Below are positions 5,828-10,971 of a stretch of DNA of 10,971 bases, in pieces (positions within the stretch are counted from its first letter, which is position 1; every line of letters begins with the position of its first letter). Origin of the DNA: an uncultured Acetobacteraceae bacterium (GTDB lineage: Bacteria; Pseudomonadota; Alphaproteobacteria; Acetobacterales; Acetobacteraceae); the NCBI GenBank assembly GCA_903839965.1, contig CAIMEK010000699.1, positions 1-10,971 on the forward strand. The letters run 5' to 3'. The notes beneath the pieces were generated by a model that had not been told where the DNA came from, did no database searches, and saw only the letters and a program-made list of their open reading frames with translations. The position numbers and the translations under genes are program-made.

Positions 5828-6880
5828 ATGGCCAATACAGTACTCGCGGGTATCTTGCCTGGCGCCTCCGAGCAGGGGGGGCGCCCCCAGTTGCCCTGGC
5901 CCAGGTTTGCCGCATTGAGACCGCTCGCCGCCGCCGTCGCCCTGGCGGCGCTGTTCGCAGCACCCGCCGCGCATGCCGCCATCGACTGGGGCAGCGTGGC
6001 CGGCCGTGAAGTGGTGCTGTTCTACCCGGCCCAGGCTTCCTGGGAGTGGGCGCTGACACCGGGGGACATGTCCGGCGCCACCAAGTTCCGCCAGGAAGGC
6101 AAGGCGTGCCGCGACTGCCATGACGGCGAAGAGAAGAAGATCGGCTCCGCGGCCGTGACCGGAACGGTGTGGAAGGACGAAAAGGGCGGCGACCACCCGC
6201 CGATCGAATCGAAGCCGATCGCCGGCAAGCCAGGCTGGCTGGCGGCGACCGTCAAGCTCGCCAATGACGGCACCAACCTTTACGTCCACCTGGACTTCAA
6301 GGAGGGCACCCAGCCCGACGCGAAGCAGAACCCGGGCATCGCCACCATGGTGTCGGTGATGTTCAGCGCCGGCAAGACCGCCGACATCACGCGCGGCGGC
6401 TGCTTCGCCGCCTGCCACGACGACGCGACCGGCATGCCCAGCAACAAGGGCGAGCAGCGCACCATGTATCTGGCCGCAACGCGCGCGAAGCTGACCCGCC
6501 AGGGCGGCGGCGACGCGCTCAAGCCGGCGGCCGACCTGGCCAAGCTGCGGGCCGATGGCTACTTCATGGAATACTGGAAGGCCGAGCTGAATCCCGGCCA
6601 ACCCGCCAAGGCCTACGACGGCATCATCTTCGACAAGCGCACGCAGGACTCCGGCGCCGTCACCGCGGAGGCGAGCTTCGCCGGCGGTGGCTGGTCGGTG
6701 ACGCTGAGTCGCAAGCTGGCCGGCACGGGGGGGCAGATGAACTTCGCCCCGGGCGTGCACTACGTCATCGGCTTCGCGATCCACGCCGGGCATGCCGCCG
6801 GGCGCTTCCACTACATCTCCAACGAACGCGACATGGCGATCGACTCGGGGTCGGCCGACTTCGTCGCGGCGAAGAAATAA
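5828..6880 (+). CDS. Periplasmic c-type cytochrome, ethylbenzene-dehydrogenase-like heme-binding family, with CXXCH and CX3CH sites
   Basis: A 350-residue exported cytochrome. A hydrophobic signal region (about 32-50, ending AHA before AIDWG) is preceded by an unusually long n-region of about 30 residues. The ATG is supported by GGGGAAGG ten bases upstream. The mature part carries one normal heme site, CRDCH at 94-98, and a second, atypical one, CFAACH at 192-197, with three instead of two residues between the cysteines. The beta-rich sequence, including the C-terminal GRFHYISNERDMAI segment, resembles the 'cytochrome c-552/DMSO reductase-like heme-binding' domain seen in the gamma subunit of ethylbenzene dehydrogenase; this family call is by recollection. 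It is the first gene of the rightward operon, 53 bases before the decaheme gene, and so is probably a periplasmic electron shuttle for the MtrA-like protein. The partner and direction of transfer are inferred. Confidence 0.78.
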   Translation: MANTVLAGILPGASEQGGRPQLPWPRFAALRPLAAAVALAALFAAPAAHAAIDWGSVAGREVVLFYPAQASWEWALTPGDMSGATKFRQEGKACRDCHDGEEKKIGSAAVTGTVWKDEKGGDHPPIESKPIAGKPGWLAATVKLANDGTNLYVHLDFKEGTQPDAKQNPGIATMVSVMFSAGKTADITRGGCFAACHDDATGMPSNKGEQRTMYLAATRAKLTRQGGGDALKPAADLAKLRADGYFMEYWKAELNPGQPAKAYDGIIFDKRTQDSGAVTAEASFAGGGWSVTLSRKLAGTGGQMNFAPGVHYVIGFAIHAGHAAGRFHYISNERDMAIDSGSADFVAAKK

Positions 6881-6933
6881 GACAGCGAGATCCGACCGGA
6901 CGGCCCGCCGACGCTGGTGCAAAGGGGTTCCCG

Positions 6934-7884
6934 ATGAGAAAGACACTGCTCGCTGTCGTGTTTGGTGGCCTCTTCGTCATGACCGGGTCGCTGACGGCAT
7001 CGGCGCAGACGAAGCCCTATGCGCCGGAAGGTCCGTTGACCTGCCTGAAGTGCCACAACGACCAGCAGCAGGCGCCGGTGCTGTCGTCCGTGCATGGCGT
7101 GCAGGGCGATTCGCACTCGCCGTTCGCGCAGCACGGCTGCGAGTCCTGTCACGGTCCGAGCCCCGAGCACCTGTCCAGCCGCACCGCGGCGCCGGGCGTG
7201 CTGTTCAACGGCAAGTTCGCCTCGCCGCCGGACGTGCAGAACCAGCAGTGCCTGAACTGCCACCAGGCCGGCCTCAGGATGAACTGGCAGGGCAGCCAGC
7301 ACGCCAACAACGACGTGGCCTGCGCCAGCTGCCACACCATCCACGTGCGCAAAGACCCGATCCTGGTGAAGGTGAGCCAGCCCGCGAAGTGCTTCACCTG
7401 CCACACCGAACAGCGTTCCGACAGCTTCAAGTTCTCGCACCACCCGATCCGCGAAGGGAAAGTGGTGTGCTCGGACTGCCATAACCCGCACGGCTCGCCG
7501 GGACCGAAGCTGCTGAAGGAAGTGACGGTCAACGAGACCTGCTACAACTGCCACGCCGAGAAGCGCGGGCCGTTGCTGTGGGAGCATCTGCCGGTCCGCG
7601 AAAACTGCCTGAACTGCCATACGCCGCACGGGTCGAACCAGGCACGGCTGCTGACCGAGCGGCCATCCTTCCTGTGCCAGGACTGCCACGCCAATTCCGG
7701 CCACCAGTCCGCCATCCTGAGCGGCGCGCAGCTTAACAGCACCAAGCCGGGCTTGCCGTACAAGGTGTTTCCGCCCACCGGCGCGGCTGTCACCAACTTC
7801 CGGGCATTCGCCAGGGGGTGCGTGAACTGCCACTCGCAGATCCACGGGTCCAACAACCCGTCCGGCGCCTACTTCACGCGTTAG
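6934..7884 (+). CDS. mtrA: DmsE/MtrA-family periplasmic decaheme cytochrome c
   Basis: A 316-residue multiheme cytochrome that forms the electron wire inside an MtrB-type outer-membrane barrel. A signal peptide covers residues 1 to about 24 (ASA then QT). Exactly ten CXXCH sites begin at C37, C69, C106, C130, C153, C179, C203, C225, C248 and C296. Length and heme count match MtrA, MtoA and DmsE (about 310-335 residues) rather than the longer PioA. Many extra histidines (H54, H61, H79, H123, H137, H169, H170, H186, H218, H232 and others) could give bis-His ligation. The ATG has AAAGGGG six bases upstream. The gene is followed after 20 bases by the MtrB-like gene, the standard pairing. Family assignment is firm. 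The symbol is a family-level name: whether it works in iron reduction (Mtr), Fe(II) oxidation (Mto/Pio) or a DMSO-type system (Dms) cannot be told, and no reductase gene is nearby. Confidence 0.96.
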   Translation: MRKTLLAVVFGGLFVMTGSLTASAQTKPYAPEGPLTCLKCHNDQQQAPVLSSVHGVQGDSHSPFAQHGCESCHGPSPEHLSSRTAAPGVLFNGKFASPPDVQNQQCLNCHQAGLRMNWQGSQHANNDVACASCHTIHVRKDPILVKVSQPAKCFTCHTEQRSDSFKFSHHPIREGKVVCSDCHNPHGSPGPKLLKEVTVNETCYNCHAEKRGPLLWEHLPVRENCLNCHTPHGSNQARLLTERPSFLCQDCHANSGHQSAILSGAQLNSTKPGLPYKVFPPTGAAVTNFRAFARGCVNCHSQIHGSNNPSGAYFTR

Positions 7885-7904
7885 GCCAGTCGGAGCACAG
7901 GACC

Positions 7905-10190
7905 ATGAAACAACTGCGTTCCCTCACAGCCCTCGCGGCCTTAGGACTGGCTTTCCTGCCACTGAGGGCACTGGCCCAGGACTTCGATGTGGCGGAGCCG
8001 CCGGTGAAGCCACCGCCCGTCTACAACAACGAGGTGCGGCTCGGCGCGGGGTGGCAGAGCCAGACCTCGCCACAGTTCGGCCGCTACACCGGCATGCGCA
8101 ACCAGGGGCCGTTCGGCATCGGCGGCTTCACGCTCGGCGGGCGCGACGCCTGGGACTCGGGCGGCACCACCTACTATCGCCTGGAAGGCAACAACATCCC
8201 GCTCGACTCGCGCTCGTTCAATGCGCAGGTCGGCCAGCAGGGCACCTGGGGCGCCACCTTCTCCTATGACGGCATCCCCTACTACCAGTCCAACTCGTTC
8301 CGCAGCGTGTTCAGCGACGCCAATGGAAACCTGGTGTCCGGCGTGCGGCCGGGCGGCGTCACCAATGTCACCTCGCAACTGCCGGGACTGTTGCGTACCC
8401 AGACCAACGTCGGCACGCTGCGCGACATCTACACCTTGGGCGGGAAGTTCCAGTGGAATGACTGGATCATCAGCAGCTCCATCCGGCACGACCACAAGCA
8501 GGGCTTCAAGGAGAACTCGTCCGCCTGGCTCGGCACGCCCTCGCCGATCGCCAACAACGCCAACATCACCAACAGCGCGCTGGCGTATTTCCTCGAGCCG
8601 GTCAACTACGACACCGACCGCTTCGACATCAACGCGGTCTACGGCAACACCAGCCGCATGCAGTTGCTGGTCGGCTACACCTACAACTCGTTCACCGACA
8701 ACGGCACGGCGTGGAACGGCTTCAATCCGTTCGGCTTCACCAGCAACGCCGGCCCGATTGCCGGAACGGCGGCGAACCTGGCCGCGTCGGCGAACATCCG
8801 CTCCAGCTATGCGCTGCCGCCGTCGAACATGGCGCACCAGATCAAACTGCAGTTCGGCTACAACCTGACGCCGACGACGCGCGTCAACGCCAACTTCCAG
8901 TATGGCCTGATGAACCAGAATGCCGCTTACGTCGCCAGCACGGGGAACGCGAACTTCACGCCGATCGGGCCGCCGCGCAGTTCGTTCGACGGCACCATCC
9001 AGACCGTGTTCGGCAATGTCGCCATCACCGCGATGCCGCTGCCGAAACTCGACGTGCGCGCCAGCTACACGATCGACGACCGCAACAACCTCAGCTCGCG
9101 GGCCGGCTATCGGCAGTACATCAACGACGCCTACACGGCCAATCCGAGCGTTCTGATGAACCTGCCGGCGAGCTACACCAACCAGAAGGCAAAGCTGGAG
9201 GCCGGCTATCGGGTTCTCCCGAACACCAAGCTCACGGTGGGGTATTCCTACGAAGCGACGCACCGGACGTACAGCAACACCAACGACGTCAGTTCCGGCG
9301 AATTCTCCGCGCAGGTGCGCACGAGCCTGCTGGAAACCGTGCAGGCCTCGCTGCGCTACATGCATCAGGACCGCTGGGCCGGCAGCTACAACCGCGGCGG
9401 GGTGTTTGCCGCGCTGGGCCTGACCACGGTGAGCGACTACTACGGCTACTACAACTACTACCTGGCCTCGCGGGTCCGTGACGAGGCGAAGGGAACCATC
9501 GACTACTCGCCGCTGCCCGGCCTCACCGCTTCGCTGGTGGGCAAGGCCGACTACGACTTCTACCCGAGCTCGGCGATGGGCTTGAAGAGCAACAACAACT
9601 TCTCGATCGGCCCCGATATAACCTACGAATTTTCTAAATTGCTCAGCATGCATGCGTTCTACAATTACCAGAAGATTTTTTTCAACTCGAACAGCATGGT
9701 GACCAATGCGACCTGCAACGGCAACGGCACCACGTTGACGGCAGGCTCCGGGTGCCTCAACAACGGCATCTGGAACCAGAAGACCAACGACGAAACCCAC
9801 ACCTTCGGCGCCAGCTTGGACTGGCAACCGATCCCCGATGTCCTGAAGGTTTCGGTGGACTACACGCTCTCCTATGGCAACACGTCCTATACGTTCGCCG
9901 ACGGCGGCATCTATTCGTTCCCGACCGCGGGCAATGTCGGCACGGCGGGCCTGTTCATCCAGGCGCTGCCCAGCACGACCGGCCTCTTGAACAGCATTTC
10001 GCTGCACGCCGAGTACAAGATCCGCGAGAACATCTCGCTCATCGGCGGCTACGCGTTCGAGCGGTTCTCCTACAAGGACTACGCCTACGCCGCGGGCTCC
10101 ACGCAATTCAGCAACGCGGTGTTCGCCGGCGACAACAAGCCGAACTATGCGGTGCACGTGGTGGGCGCGGCGGTGAACTTCCGTTGGTAG
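7905..10190 (+). CDS. mtrB: MtrB/PioB-family outer-membrane beta-barrel of the decaheme conduit
   Basis: A 761-residue outer-membrane protein that sheathes the decaheme cytochrome. Signal peptide 1-24 (ALA then QDFDV). The mature part has the alternating aromatic/polar strands typical of a large barrel (many YxY and FxYxxx strands), an early family-like segment near FGRYTGMRNQGPFGIGGF, and a C-terminus ending in the aromatic pair F-R-W. Length fits MtrB/PioB. Start: ATG at 7905 with GGAG nine bases upstream and AGGA two bases upstream; an in-frame opening back to 7818 overlaps the decaheme gene and lacks a signal peptide, so it is rejected. There is no N-terminal CXXC as in Shewanella MtrB. 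The only cysteines are C604 and C617, in one Gly/Asn-rich segment. A 70-base stretch (9616-9685) is 48/70 AT, clearly unlike the rest of the gene. No MtrC- or OmcA-like surface cytochrome follows. Confidence 0.94.
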   Translation: MKQLRSLTALAALGLAFLPLRALAQDFDVAEPPVKPPPVYNNEVRLGAGWQSQTSPQFGRYTGMRNQGPFGIGGFTLGGRDAWDSGGTTYYRLEGNNIPLDSRSFNAQVGQQGTWGATFSYDGIPYYQSNSFRSVFSDANGNLVSGVRPGGVTNVTSQLPGLLRTQTNVGTLRDIYTLGGKFQWNDWIISSSIRHDHKQGFKENSSAWLGTPSPIANNANITNSALAYFLEPVNYDTDRFDINAVYGNTSRMQLLVGYTYNSFTDNGTAWNGFNPFGFTSNAGPIAGTAANLAASANIRSSYALPPSNMAHQIKLQFGYNLTPTTRVNANFQYGLMNQNAAYVASTGNANFTPIGPPRSSFDGTIQTVFGNVAITAMPLPKLDVRASYTIDDRNNLSSRAGYRQYINDAYTANPSVLMNLPASYTNQKAKLEAGYRVLPNTKLTVGYSYEATHRTYSNTNDVSSGEFSAQVRTSLLETVQASLRYMHQDRWAGSYNRGGVFAALGLTTVSDYYGYYNYYLASRVRDEAKGTIDYSPLPGLTASLVGKADYDFYPSSAMGLKSNNNFSIGPDITYEFSKLLSMHAFYNYQKIFFNSNSMVTNATCNGNGTTLTAGSGCLNNGIWNQKTNDETHTFGASLDWQPIPDVLKVSVDYTLSYGNTSYTFADGGIYSFPTAGNVGTAGLFIQALPSTTGLLNSISLHAEYKIRENISLIGGYAFERFSYKDYAYAAGSTQFSNAVFAGDNKPNYAVHVVGAAVNFRW

Positions 10191-10196
10191 CCTGAT

Positions 10197-10219
10197 CGCC
10201 CGGCTTGCGGCGCCGGGCG
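10197..10219 (+). terminator. Candidate terminator hairpin after the MtrB-like gene
   Basis: Perfect 8-bp GC arms (CGCCCGGC 10197-10204 and GCCGGGCG 10212-10219) around a 7-base loop, starting 7 bases after the stop codon. The place is right for a terminator of the rightward operon. No T-run follows, so it is not a canonical intrinsic terminator. The rest of the 171-base gap (10220-10361) shows GC-rich inverted repeats but no convincing promoter. Confidence 0.4.
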
Positions 10220-10361
10220 GGAGGTCGGTGGATCGCCTTTGCGGGGCAGGGACCACCCGGCTCCTGCGGTTCGTGACCTCGGCGTCCAGGCCGTCCGGCA
10301 CGACAGCAGCCCGGTGGCCTCCGGCGGCCATCACAGACGACTTTGCGAAGGTCGCTGGAAC

Positions 10362-10971
10362 GTGCACTTCTCCCTCCTCGGCCTCGCCAGGAACGCGCTG
10401 ACCGGTCATCGCGACTGGCCCGAGCAATGGCGCTCGCCGGAACCGAAACTTGCCTACGACGCGGTGATCGTCGGTGCCGGCGGCCACGGGTTGGGCACCG
10501 CCTACTACCTCGCCAGGGAACACGGGCTGCGGAATATCGCCGTGGTCGACAAGGGTTGGCTCGGCGGCGGCAATACCGGGCGCAATACGACGATCATCCG
10601 CTCGAACTACCTCTGGGAGGAATCCGAGGCGATCTACGAGCACAGCATGAAGCTGTGGGAAACGCTGTCGGACGAGCTCAACTACAATCTCATGTTCTCC
10701 CAGCGCGGCGTCATGATGCTGGCGCACACGCTGCACGACATCCAGGTGCTCCGGCGGCACGCCCATGCCAATCGCCTCGCCGGCATCGACACCGAATGGC
10801 TGACCCCCGGGCAGGCCAAAGCCTTCTGTCCGCCACTCAACATTTCGCCCGCGCTGCGCTATCCGGTGCTCGGCGCCTCGCTGCAGCGCCGCGGCGGCAC
10901 CGCCCGCCACGATGCGGTGGCCTGGGGCTATGCCCGCGCGGCGAGCGCGCTGGGCGTGGACATCCTGCAGA
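10362..10971 (+). CDS. soxB: Sarcosine oxidase beta subunit, 5' part (runs off the window)
   Basis: First 203 residues of the FAD/FMN-binding catalytic beta subunit of heterotetrameric sarcosine oxidase, which demethylates sarcosine to glycine, passing the one-carbon unit to tetrahydrofolate and giving hydrogen peroxide in the cytoplasm. Seen: a FAD-binding Rossmann motif G38-A-G40-G-H-G43, the family run GGGNTGRNTTIIRSNYLW at about 68-85, and ASLQRRGGTARHDAVAWG at about 172-189, where H183 is the likely covalent FMN histidine (His172-175 in studied enzymes). The GTG start has GAAGG ten bases upstream, and the N-terminus (SLLGLARNAL...WRSPEPK) matches the proteobacterial SoxB form. It begins 171 bases after the barrel gene on the same strand but belongs to a different pathway. 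The remaining part, and any soxDAG genes, would lie beyond the end. Confidence 0.95.
   Translation, partial: MHFSLLGLARNALTGHRDWPEQWRSPEPKLAYDAVIVGAGGHGLGTAYYLAREHGLRNIAVVDKGWLGGGNTGRNTTIIRSNYLWEESEAIYEHSMKLWETLSDELNYNLMFSQRGVMMLAHTLHDIQVLRRHAHANRLAGIDTEWLTPGQAKAFCPPLNISPALRYPVLGASLQRRGGTARHDAVAWGYARAASALGVDILQ

Noticed and set aside
7941..10910. A 989-codon open frame on the minus strand opposite the barrel and soxB genes
   Set aside because: It is rich in R, A, V and G with no recognisable domain and mirrors the codon bias of the plus-strand genes, which have clear signal peptides and family motifs. It is an antisense shadow typical of GC-rich DNA.
1..10971. CRISPR arrays, tRNA or rRNA genes, insertion sequences
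   Set aside because: No regularly spaced repeats, no cloverleaf or rRNA-like sequence, and no transposase motifs were seen on either strand.

Overview
The window is GC-rich bacterial DNA, with a short AT-richer divergent promoter region near its middle. Gram-negative Pseudomonadota are indicated by an outer-membrane beta-barrel/decaheme cytochrome pair, a System I (CcmF-type) heme lyase, an FNR/Anr-like operator and a heterotetrameric-type sarcosine oxidase gene. A betaproteobacterium (for example Rhodocyclales-like) is my guess; the genus cannot be read from the sequence.

Left arm, minus strand, read from 5364 down to 121. Four genes form an apparent operon: (1) a NarI/DsrM-like cytochrome b fused to a DsrJ-like triheme c domain; (2) a Tat-exported DsrO/NrfC-like protein with sites for four [4Fe-4S] clusters; (3) a DsrP/NrfD-like multi-pass quinone-reactive subunit; (4) a CcmF/NrfE-like cytochrome c heme lyase. 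Genes 1 and 2 overlap by 4 bases, genes 2 and 3 are 3 bases apart, and gene 4 follows after 73 bases. Past ccmF lie two tandem hairpins at the window edge.

Centre, 5365-5827. This is a divergent intergenic region. An FNR/Anr-type box (5495-5508) lies about 55 bp from a -10-like hexamer on each side. The rightward leader is long and can fold.

Right arm, plus strand, 5828-10190. Three genes follow: a two-site c-type cytochrome resembling the ethylbenzene-dehydrogenase/DMSO-reductase-like heme-binding family, a DmsE/MtrA-family decaheme cytochrome, and an MtrB/PioB-family outer-membrane porin. Together they look like an outer-membrane electron conduit. After a 171-base gap, the 5' part of a sarcosine oxidase beta subunit gene (soxB) runs off the end and appears unrelated.

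Working model (inference): the left-arm complex resembles DsrMKJOP without the cytoplasmic DsrK subunit, so it would exchange electrons between the quinone pool and the periplasm. The diheme and decaheme cytochromes would carry them to or from the cell surface through the MtrB-like barrel, and the dedicated CcmF would help mature the hemes, perhaps including an unusual CX3CH site. No CymA, MtrC/OmcA, DsrK or terminal reductase is in the window. Direction (metal or electrode reduction versus Fe(II) or electrode oxidation) cannot be decided from the sequence.
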